From contig CM055102.1 in the NCBI GenBank assembly GCA_029204225.1, forward strand, positions 26,390,922 through 26,454,921: DNA of 64,000 nt. The letters are read 5' to 3'. Below the pieces are notes generated by a model. That model ran no database searches. It was not told where the DNA came from and saw only the letters and a program-made list of their open reading frames with translations. Source of the DNA: Diphasiastrum complanatum (Eukaryota > Streptophyta > Lycopodiopsida > Lycopodiales > Lycopodiaceae). Shown here piece by piece: positions 32,113-41,854 of this stretch. The position numbers and the translations under genes were made by a program. Positions within the stretch are counted from its first letter, which is position 1. Each line of letters starts with the position of its first letter.

Positions 32113-33070
32113 ATAACAAATTTGATGCCAACAAATTTTGTACAAATAAAATACAATCCCATTTGCATACATGAATTCAAATTTGACATTTACATTATGG
32201 TTTGAACATTTGTTTTGAGAAAATACAGACGCCATAAAATGAACTACCTCACATAGAATATTTCTACATGTGAATTGCTCAAGAATAGTAGGAAAACCTA
32301 TTGAGCACCGAGTTCACTACAGTTCACGTACATATATAAATCCTATTTGTGTCTTGAAACAGTCATAAGTTCATGAGACATCTTCTTCACCTTGAGATCT
32401 AGAATTAAATTCCACTTGTATGTTTGAAGGGGCATTCAAGACTTAAAAATACTAAATTGGACTACCATCTAAGAGATTAGCTATCTTATTAATCCAAGCC
32501 AGAGATGATTTTGCTTGAGAGAAGTCAAGAGCTATGCACTTGCTTGGTAAGCTCAGGCAGAGGCTTTTAAGAGTTTGGGAGATGTTTGAGAAACGTGGCA
32601 TGTAGCATCTCAACATAGTGATATATCTTGTCAATGTCCCAATAATCAGCATTAAAATATTGGTGGCAAAACGGTCACCTTTTGATGGAGTGGGATGGAA
32701 ATTTAGACTATTCGCCATGCGAGGTGGGTTCATGTGAGAATCATGTGAACTATAGAACACCTTGTTTTTTGGCCAAATGAACACATTTCTATAATCAATC
32801 ACAATCAAATGGCCCAATGAAGAGTCCACTAAGTGATATTACAAATTAAATGTTGACTCAATGCTTGCCTGAATCTATGAAACAAGTAATCTACCATCTT
32901 GAAATGGAGGACCTCCCACTTGACGACCTTGTGCCCTCTGAAAAAATAATGAGCAACAAAGTCCTTTTGGACTACATTGGCTACTTGTGAAATCAACACA
33001 ATCAGTGTAGTCTTCAAAAGAGAAAATGATATGTAATTGCCATAGCAATTAAAGTAGAAAAGTAGTATTA
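32113..33070. other. No clear feature
   Basis: A minus frame at 32452-32829 (125 codons, GTG start) and another at 32829-33110 have no recognisable motifs. I see no reason to call them genes. Confidence 0.4.
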
Positions 33071-33958
33071 CATGTGAAACAAGAAAACCATATGAACACA
33101 TTGTTGGCAAGGTCTATTCTATTCTGCCAAAAATCCATGATTTCCATAACATCTGAAGTAAGAGATTGGTATTACACGTTAAATAAGGAAACCATATGAA
33201 TATGTTCAAGGCAAGTTCTTGCCTATTCAGCCAAAATCCTAGAGGCTATACATGGCAGGATGCGGTAGAACACAAATATTCAAATGCTTGCATGCCATTC
33301 CACATGCATAATGGATTGTCCATTCTGCATTCAAAATGGGCAAAATGGACAAAATGGACAAAATTTTGCAGAATAGGCACTAGGCCCAGCCCATTCGGTT
33401 GAGTAAGGGCTGCTGAGGGAGGAATTGGCATTCCATAATACATGAAAATCCACACTCTTGCCAAATCTACCCTTAAAGAGAAATAAGGTCCACAAAGATA
33501 ATCAAGCATTGCAAACTTACTTATTCATAGATTTCATGGCTGTAGCACGATTTGAGCGGTCGATTTGTGGTTGATTTGCTAATACGTACAGTTGTGAGAA
33601 AAAAAGATACCATATAATCTACATACAAATGCCTCAGTAAGCAACAGATGCCAAATGTTGTCCTCCAATAAGTGGCATGCTGGTAGTGGAGGATTCATTT
33701 CCTTTCCTCTCCTTGAGGTCTATAGTTGGATGCTAGTGAGCCACACAATGAGGATGTACATACAAGAGAAAATTTCCAAAACAAACAGATGTCAAATGTC
33801 GAATGTTGAGGCTCAATTGACAAGCTCCATTTAAAGAACCAAGAAGCAAGTGAAAAAAAAAACATAAGCAAGGATCTTTGTTCAAGGCCACACCATGTAC
33901 TCCAGTCTGCATGGTTGCAAATTGGTTTTTGTAATGCAATGAAGTCAAAGTTGACTAT
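33071..33958 (+). repeat. Dispersed repeat G, copy A
   Basis: About 890 bp closely matches 44851-45750 in the same orientation. Shared landmarks are CAAGAAAACCATATGAACAC, ACAAATATTCAAATGCTTGC and GCACGATTTGAGCGGTCG. It contains short A-rich and T-rich runs and no gene. It ends at GTTGACTAT, exactly where the CATTAGGG motif starts. Confidence 0.85.
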
Positions 33959-34004
33959 CATTAGGGAAAATATGGGCCCAAAGAGGGCCCTATAAGAAAT
34001 GTCA
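33959..34004 (+). repeat. CATTAGGG terminal motif, copy 1
   Basis: It begins CATTAGGGAAAATATGGGCC and continues with AAAGAGGGCCCTATAAGAAA. Related blocks lie at 54797 and 63255. It marks the left border of the convergent gene locus. The proposed role as a transposon end is inference. Confidence 0.6.
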
Positions 34005-34358
34005 TGTAGGAGAGAGAGAAATAACTATAAAGTAATTATAATATCATTTTCTAACTTCTTTACGCATCTGCCCACACTACTTTTCATGTAAATGAATGCA
34101 CCTTAGTTTAGTCACATCAAACTTCATTGGTGCTTAACCATACTTAAAATATAATTTTCAAAATGCTGAAATATTCCCTCCCAATAGTTGGGAACACTCA
34201 AAAATTTGAATTAGGAGTGACATTTCTGAAACAAAGCCTATGCCATCTCTATCTTTAGGGTTGAAAATTAGCGCCATCTCTATCTCCAGCAAAGTCGTTA
34301 GCGCCATCTCCAGCTTTGTTATTGTCATTGTGTTGTTTCTTACTATACTATTGTAGTG
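34005..34358 (+). promoter_or_regulatory. Upstream region of the plus-strand unknown gene
   Basis: It contains three variants of GCGCCATCTCTATC (about 34238-34315) and no clear TATA box in a fixed place. It is a candidate promoter only by position. Confidence 0.3.
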
Positions 34359-37066
34359 ATGACAAAGCTTTATCATCTTCATGTGGATCTGTCACCAGAA
34401 TATGCTCCGCTCAGGACAAGAAATTCAAAGCAACCCAAATTGTCAACTTCTGATATGGTTCGATACAGGGAGGAAAAGCTAAAGCATGTAAATTTATGGT
34501 CATCAAGAACATTGTATCCTATTGATCCATGTCCATTGCAACATCCAGATTTTCATTCGGTGAGTCAGTTAATAATCTATATGTGTCATAGTAAAAATGG
34601 CCTTTTGGGTTACTGTGAGAATTTGATGCTCTATGGGAATGCACATTCAATGCAAAAAATACATTATTTGGAAGAGGAATCATGGAAAATAATAAAGGAG
34701 TGCGAAGAAAAATCTACAAAGTTGAAAACTTGTTTGGATGAAAATGAGATGCTCAAGAAGGAGATCCAAAGGTTGAAATCTTCTTTGCATCATTATACAA
34801 CTAGTAATGATGAGATAAAAACTGCATTTCAATCCATGCGTATCTCATATTTGTCTCTTGTTAAATATATGGATGTGCTCAACAGAATGGTCCAAAGCAA
34901 CAAGAGGAAAAGACTGGTAAACAAAGATATATGTGATCTATCATTCAGGGGGGTCATAGAAAAAGACAAATCCATGCATTCAAATAAGTTATAGCTTATT
35001 TGGTATTGAATATTGCTTGAACTTTTTGATTAATTCATGATCACTTTCTGTTGATTTGCTTATTATATACTGTTGTGATACTATGAGTGTCCTAATTTCT
35101 ACTGACATTTTCATGAACATTATATTTGCAATGCAGATCAGCATTGGTTGTTGAAGACCATTTGGCCGATGAGATTTCAATTGGAAACTCAGTAGGCTCT
35201 ATCTTGACTTCTAAATCTATGAAATCAATGTTAAACAATAACAAAATGAAAAAGAGTAAGGCTTCAGTTACTGATAGCATTATGGATAAAGTTGAAAAAA
35301 TATTAGACACTACATTGCTTCACAAGGCATGTGACTTTTCTAGCATCAGTAGGGAAGCATATGCAACAAAGTTTAAAATGATAAAGGAGGCATTTGCACA
35401 GGTAAATATTTAAGAGTTTCCAATCCCACGACCATTTCATCTTTTAAGAAAAAGAGACATGTTAAACCAAGGTATGTAGACAATACTTGGTAATCCATCT
35501 CATATCAATGAAGTGTATTGCTCGAAAGGAGAAAGTCTAGCTTATAACAATTCCAACAATTTATTTATTGACATTAATCAGTTACTAACATTCATCATAA
35601 ATTTTTACGGTATTACAAATGAGAATGTCAATAACAAGTTGATAGTTGTTCTCAAGTTAGATGAGTCTGAAATTATAAAAGGACAAAATATGGAAAGAGT
35701 GAGTCTCACGATCATGAATGGAGCACTTTCAAATTCAGAAGACTCAGAAGGCCTCAATTTTAGTGTTCAATTAAAAAATGATATCTGGTGGTTGGCAGTA
35801 TTTCAGGTATAGCAGTCTCTTCGCATAATAAATAGGGACAATCATTTGAATTATGGATTTCATTTGGAAAATCTTCTCTAAGTTAATATTATGAGGCTAA
35901 TCATATTTTTGTATTCTCTTATAGGTGATGAAAGAAGACCATGACATTCTCTCGTGGATATTTAATAGAACGTCATATCCTGCCACCATAAAAAATCACA
36001 TGGAGGGAGTTCTACTCAATATTCTTGGAATTGGCACTTTCAACATTGAATGGCATTTAGCAGGAGATTTGAGGACATTAAAATGTATGTTCAATGTATC
36101 TCATGGCGCTTACTCTAAACACCCTTTTTTCTACTACACGAAAACAACAAAAGATATGACAAGGAGTACATGAATATCAAGAGATCGAGAAGATCCTAAT
36201 TGGAAACTTGTACTACCAATTCCTCTTCAAAATGTTCATATCTGTACATTGCATGCGGAGGTGCGTATTATGAAAAAAATAATATATCTTCACATCTTAT
36301 TTGCATGGAATTCCGAGCCAGAGGCCTCTGAGAAGGAAGTTATTTTCAGATTAGAGGATGTGTTGTCCAAAGCAGGCTTACATAAAGGCCATGTTAAAAT
36401 AAAAAAAGATGACAAGCTATCAGGTAAAACAGGAAATATTCCATGCAAGCCGAGCATTGGAGGTTCCAAAGCTCGAAGGTTTTTATCAAATTATTCTGGC
36501 AAACAATCCAAGATTCAATACACGGTTTGGAAAGAAATTATTGCAGCAACTCAAGATTTCAAAGAAGAAGGTTCTACTCGTATACACAAAGTAGAAGTTT
36601 GGAAAAAGTTAGTGAAATACTTGAGAAAAGATAAATTTTCAAATACTGATGTACAAATGATACAGAAAACAACCAGTGAATTTGTGGATGCAGTTCAAAG
36701 TGCATGGGGTGTTGATCATATAACACATTATATGGTAAGATTTCGATGTTACACTACGATAGACAAATATGTGCAATTAAATTAGATACTTTTGGTATTG
36801 ATTTCGATTATGTTTTTATGACATACAACACATATTACGACATCATTCGACATTCTTTGCAAGAAATAGTGGAAGAATCTCATTAGCAAGTCAGAGCGGC
36901 ATTTCATAAAAGTACACAACATGGAGGGACTAACTCAAAAAACAGCTATATACTGCAACTTTTCCAATGGTTTTATAGAAGAATCCAAATTCGTCATAAT
37001 ACAAAATCGACGGATTATAAAAAATTTCAAAAAGCATGCAAATTTATAAAAGCCAGTAGGCAATAG
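34359..37066 (+). pseudogene. Unknown spliced gene X1 (possible transposon-borne protein)
   Basis: Exon 1 starts at ATG 34359 and reads a protein with a short coiled coil (KECEEKSTKLKTCLDENEML). A GT-AG intron at 34988-35136 joins it in frame to exon 2 (35137-35806). A second intron at 35807-35924 joins in frame to exon 3 (35925-36734), which has a GTAAGA donor. The last exon ends with TAG at 37064-37066; its acceptor is unresolved. Four in-frame stops (35411, 35477, 36171, 36884) can each arise by one C-to-T or G-to-A change. Blocks: DESEIIKGQNMERVSLTIMN, NIEWHLAGDLRTLKCMFNVS, VHICTLHAEVRIMKKI and STQHGGTNSKNSYILQLFQW. From memory these recall an unnamed family, seen in non-seed organisms, that has a GD-LK-L core followed by a CxxC pair. 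Here the CxxC region reads KHPFFYYTK, so both Cys are lost. The function is unknown. Confidence 0.6.
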
Positions 37067-37126
37067 ACACACAATAAAATTTTGTGTATTAAATAAAAAT
37101 ATTTACAAAGTACAATTCAACAATAT

Positions 37127-39850
37127 CTACTCTACTTCTGATTCTTTCTCCAATGAAAGTTGCAACTTAGAATCATGCAACAATTTTTTTCTTTCATATG
37201 GATCCAGCAGCTCATAGTTTTCATGTTTACTCAGATCAACTTAAGCAACGTACAATGCAAAATGAGATGATCTGAGCATGGAATTCACTGGTCCATATCC
37301 TAAAATTTTAACCGCAATGGTTTTCTTTACAAAAATTATTTTATGCACCTTATTGAAATTATGTCCTCCAAGAAAATGAGACAGTGCCTTGATGTTGTAA
37401 AGCTATCTTTACAAGCTTTACTTCCGGCGCCATCGGCGCCAGCTATGTCCCCGGCACCAGCAGCGCCCCTGCTGCTCCCGGCGCCGCTCCCGGCGCCACT
37501 GTGACCAGAATCCAGCCGGCGCCAAGTTCCTATGGCTGAAAATCTTTGATCGGTTCTAGCGAAGTCCAGAGAGCTCAGATCGATGTGCAATCACCTCACA
37601 CGATCTAGGCATGATTAAAGGAAGCCTGGGGATCAATAAAATCTAGAGAGAGAAAATGACTTTCTAGAAAGAGAAAATTCTAGAGAGAGAAAAATGTGCT
37701 TTACCAGCTTGGGTAGAGTGCTTGGTATGAGGGGGGGTGCCGAATCACACCAATACTATATGGGAGTGCGGGTTGCGACTCAGGGCGAGCTCCAACCAAG
37801 TCTCAGCCTCCCTTGCTGGAATGTTGTCATGGCTCTCGCCTTGGCATGCTAGCGCCCCGGAGACTAGGGTCGGTCACACACTTGAAATGTAACCTTCTCA
37901 GATGTATCAATAAAGTGGGATTTTTCTCAAACTGACTCTGATTACCTTCTGGGTTTCAGTGTTCGGTAAAAGCGCCAGTTGTAAGGCCGCTTTCAAAATT
38001 TTTAACTTGGCACATAGCTGAGGGTCATATCCCGGGACGCCAGCGGTATGCCGTCGGGACCATTCGGTCCGTGGTGCCAGCGGTATGCTGTCGGGACCAT
38101 TTAGTCTAGGAACTGGTTGTTTCCATATCTGTCGCGGCTTGTGGTTCTGAGTATTCCTTGCATGAACGTGAATGGATTAAGCTCTTGGGGAACGGGCTCT
38201 AACCTGTCGGCTGAGTTGGATGGCTTGCTTGGGTGGATGTTACATGTTTATGGCTGTCCAGTCTGGCGTGGCGCCAGGTTGGCTTCCAGCGCTCGTGACG
38301 AAGCTTTCAGTTGGTTAAGTCTGATGTAAGTCAGACCGCTTGCTTGGAATGGATGTTACTCGTTTGTAACGAAGCTTCAAGTTGGTTAAGTTTGATGTAT
38401 GTCGGGCGGCTTGCTTGGAGGGAAGTCACCCACGTCGGGACCCCCGATTTGGCATGGCGCCAGGTTGGATCTCAATGTTGGTTTTTGGAACTTCAAGTTG
38501 GTTAAGTCTGATCGTTGTTGGCGAGTTGGCTGCTTGTATGTCAAGTGGGTTTGGATGGCAAGAGTTGAAGGCTGGGAAGCTAAGTCGTGGTTCCCGGTTC
38601 CCTTTGGGATGCCTGCGCTACACTTGATTGCCATAATCATAGTCTCACCATGTTGATGAAACTTTGAATGGGCAACACTTATCTCATTATTCTTGAAGAA
38701 CTTCAGATAGTGCCCTTGTGCATGATCTCTTGAAAATTCTCCAGCAGGAGATCTCTGCCCTCCTCGACGAATTGCGAAATCATCAAGGAAAATTGTTTCT
38801 TGAAATGATAAAAAAACAAAGTAAGCTCTAGTATATAATCTGACATAACGAATCTACTAGTACATGATAAGATACAAAAACTTATGGATTTGGCTTTGCC
38901 TTCCCTGATTACTGTCTCTCTATCAATATTATGTCCACCTTTTGATGTTAATATTGTTGGTGAATAGGCAGTTGGTTGTGGAAAATCAAGTTGACTTTGG
39001 ATTCTGAGAAACTCCTCCTCAGAAAGTAGATCATCTTCTTTGTTGCGCATTTCTTCCACAACCATTTTTAAAAAATCTTTCCTTGAATAAAACTTATCAT
39101 TATGTACATCGTCAACACTAGGGAGAAGATCATCAGCATCAAAATCAATCATATCCGAAAATTCATCAAGCTCTTTGTTCAAAATGCAAAGAGTCTCAGC
39201 TTCAGTGACATGAAATAAAAAAGATCTGATATATCCGATATTGTCAAAAAAGAATTATTATCTATATTATAAGTAGGCAAAGTGATCAAAGATTTATCAG
39301 AAGGAGAAAGGGTAGTGGGTGTTCTAGGGCCTATAAACGATGTCCTATTTCGAGCAGGATCAAAATCTGAACAATCATCTACATTAACGCTCGTATCAAT
39401 AAAAAAAGTATCTATATCTACAATCTTTGACTTTTCAGACTTCGTACCACTAGAAGAAGTAGCTTCAGAAGTGGAAGGGACAGCTTCCGAATTGTCAGAA
39501 ATATTTAACAAAAGAAAAAAATAAATGCAGACTGAAAATCAACAAATATACATTTTTTAATGTGAATTGGGCACTCATCTACAGACTTGAAATCATTATG
39601 TAACTTGGTGAACATTCTGTCAAGCTTAGCTTTATAGATATGCTTGTCGAGTGCCACCAGGTCCTAATAATGAATCATTTTCTTATTCTGAGATCTAAAT
39701 AACGGAGTACTGAGCAGAGACTTAAATCTGAGATATATCTCAGAAAATGTCTCCAGACTAGGTTCCTCAGTAACGTGGCCTCATAATGAGATCATCATTG
39801 TCAGTATGGACATTCCACATGCACTAATTACATGATGACACGTGTCTTCG
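37127..39850 (-). pseudogene. Unknown spliced gene X2, convergent with X1
   Basis: On the minus strand, an upstream exon (about 39790-39545) includes FSEIYLRFKSLLSTPLF and AKLDRMFTKLHNDF with one TAG (39664-39666). A Ser/Asp-rich exon follows (39511-38882) with one frame change near 39210; it includes DIDTFFIDTSVNVDDCSDF and FSDMIDFDADDLLPSVDD. An 83-bp GT-AG intron (38881-38799) joins it in frame to the last exon, which contains FSRDHAQGHYLKFFKNNE and KALSHFLGGHNFNKVHK and ends at TAG 37129-37127. One TAA (37243-37241) interrupts it. The solo LTR at 37393-38622 splits this exon. No known family was recognised. The stops of X1 and X2 are about 60 bp apart. Confidence 0.55.
37393..38622 (+). 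mobile_element. Family F solo LTR F1 (1,230 bp)
   Basis: It starts TGTTGTAAAGC and ends GCCTGCGCTACA, flanked by the perfect 5-bp duplication CTTGA (37388-37392 and 38623-38627). There is no internal region, so it is a solo LTR left by LTR-LTR recombination. It contains a GGCGCC-rich minisatellite just inside the start, a GTAAAG/CTTTAC-type hairpin, and several degenerate repeats built on CTTCAAGTTGGTTAAG. It sits in the last exon of X2. Confidence 0.92.
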
Positions 39851-39904
39851 ACCGTCTTTTCACATGTGCAAAAATTTTGTATACATAAGTCCTCGAAAAT
39901 TTCA

Positions 39905-40334
39905 TTTTGTTGTAGAATTTTCGGTTTTCGCTCCCAATATCGCTCTCAAGCGTGCCCTTTCACCGTTTAATCGTCCGCCTTCTCATAGTGTGCAATCGGC
40001 ACTTTTTGCAAAAGACTTGACTCTGTTGGCATCCATGGCAACGAGATGGGATGATTGTCTTTCTCCTTTGGCATTCGATCCCAATAAGCCAATGACCTCA
40101 GAGAACATCAAGGATCAACTGTCGGTGGCTCGACTGTATTTCCGCGCAGCAATGATGGAAGGCTTCTGGGAATCTCGCTTCACGTCTTGGACAACTTCAA
40201 AATGGATTGCCGGAGCCCATCGTTGTTTTTTGCCGCATAACTTGGATTTTAACACTGCCCGACTCGATTTTATGGAGAAGGTGCAGTATCATTTAATAAA
40301 GATTCTTCGCGAAGCAAATAAAATCCCACAGTAA
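39905..40334 (+). pseudogene. Family E protein C-terminus, copy E-d
   Basis: The open frame covers ALFAKDLTLLASMATRWDDC, FDPNKPMTSENIKDQLSVA, WESRFTSWTTSKWIAGAHRC and FMEKVQYHLIKILREANKIP, then TAA. This block has no internal stop. Compared with 28553-28890 the residues are mostly the same, with conservative changes. The part before about 40000 is divergent or out of frame. It is followed after 50 bp by a family E LTR. Confidence 0.72.
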
Positions 40335-40384
40335 CTACATCTCGCAGGTGTCATGGGACCGCCACCAATTTTGGTGAGAGATAC

Positions 40385-40780
40385 TGTTGGAGGGTTTGCG
40401 GATCCCAAGGCAACCCTAACCCTAGTTAATAAGTGAGAGAGATTTGGCACCCTGCATGTGTGTAAGTCCAACCCGATGATCACATAGTGATTTGATTAAT
40501 CAGAAAGTCAATAAAAGGACTTTAGGCCTTTTGTGGGACTTTTAATGTCGTAGGGCCTAAATGTCAAGTTAGTAAATAAAGTTGGGTTTCCAACCAATTT
40601 GGATGGTTTCCACTCTTTTTTAAATTTGAATAATTAGGGAGGCAGAAATGGACCAATAGGATTCAGAGGCTAGGGTCCTCCTCTCTACTATAAACTCGAG
40701 TTCCTACACATGCTCATTTCTTATTGTTGGATTTGATTGTTATTGGGATTGCATGTTATTATACTTGATTATCGCTCGAT
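40385..40780 (+). repeat. Family E LTR, copy E-d, truncated
   Basis: It starts TGTTGGAGGGTTTGCGGATCC and keeps the CAACCCTAACCCTAG block and AAAGGACTTTAGGCC. It is cut near 40780, where family F internal sequence begins. Confidence 0.7.
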
Positions 40781-40784
40781 CCAA

Positions 40785-41853
40785 CTTGTTGCCAATCTAT
40801 CAAGAGGATCCTTGTCTTTCCCCTTTGAGGAAAAACCCAACTAATACTGGATATCACCCATGCTCAGTGAGTTTCAGTTCCGAAGGTGGCCGTCCCAAAT
40901 GAAGACCAACTGCTCCATAGAAGATCTCCCCTGAAATTGCCCTTTCCAACTTTTGACTTCCTGCTTGCGTCTGGTGGGCGTTGTCGCAAATGAAACTAAC
41001 CCAAGAAACAGGCTAGCCATCCATCCTTTGCAAACATCGAGTCGTTTCGTTGTCATTCACGTGCGAGTACTTAAACTGCAAATCCGCCCCACAGATTCTG
41101 TAGTCCTCTTTGTTTGATGGTGTCAGCCTTCAAAAGAAAGGTTTCTTCTCGAGCAATCAGCTCGTTGTATCACAAGCAATCATGCAAACCAAGCAAAGCA
41201 CGAGTACTAAGACTCACCACGAATACATGCAAGCAAGACACTCAGGCAGGTTTACTAACAGGCAACAAAAACAAGGTCCTCCTTTGAGATGGTCCTGCCA
41301 ACGGACCTTCGTCTGGCTGCGCCCATACAGATCGATAATAGAATCAGCCCACAGAGGACACCCATTCAACTATCCGTGCTTTCACCATTAAGCAGCACAT
41401 TGCCTCAGTCACACCCCACCACTTTTTGGTCGATAGCCCTTATAGCTAAACGATCGGCAGCTATCTCGCACCGGCAGCTAACCACCTGTGCTTTACACCC
41501 GAATTCGAGCAGCATCTTTGTATCAATGGTTAACCCGTACAATTCGAATATGTCACCCCGCACCCCACAAGGCACAGATCGTGCTTACACCAACCTAATG
41601 GCAGCACAATGCGTCATCTGTTCTACATGCAGACAGCGCCAGGCCCGAACTACGAGAACTGACCGTGCTTACACCTCAAGGGCAGCACCTTGACTCATCA
41701 AGTCCCCCGTTCTGCCGACCACCCCGACCGTGGACGCACCCGTGCTTACACTGTGGGCAGCACCTTGCACAACAATTGTCCTGATGAACCCCAAACAGTG
41801 GCCATTTCTGCGAGATCCGCATAGCTGACCGGCCAGTCGGCTCTGATACCACA
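40785..41853 (-). mobile_element. Family F internal region, copy 1 (non-coding)
   Basis: On the minus strand it runs from the PBS at 41852 leftwards. It matches 48550-49778 in order (shared GATCCAACTTGTTGCCAATC, CTGGATATCACCCATGCTCA). No open frame with motifs is seen. Together with long LTRs this fits a LARD-type non-autonomous element. It is cut on the left at the family E LTR. Confidence 0.75.
41834..41852 (-). other. Primer-binding site of family F, copy 1
   Basis: On the minus strand TGGTATCAGAGCCGACTGG lies 2 bp after the LTR end GCTACA. It is the same initiator tRNA-Met primer type as the Copia elements. Confidence 0.85.
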
Positions 41854-41854
41854 T

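Noticed and set aside
32452-33110. Two adjacent minus-strand frames as a gene
   Set aside because: GTG start, no recognisable motifs, no splice logic between them.
33959-34004. CACTA (EnSpm) terminus
   Set aside because: The end reads CATTAG, not CACTA/CACTG, in all three copies, no 3-bp duplication is visible, and X1 lacks the TNP2-type motifs I know.
41289-41693. Plus-strand frames in the family F interior as genes
   Set aside because: Low-complexity composition, no motifs, not kept in the second copy at 48.5-49.8 kb.
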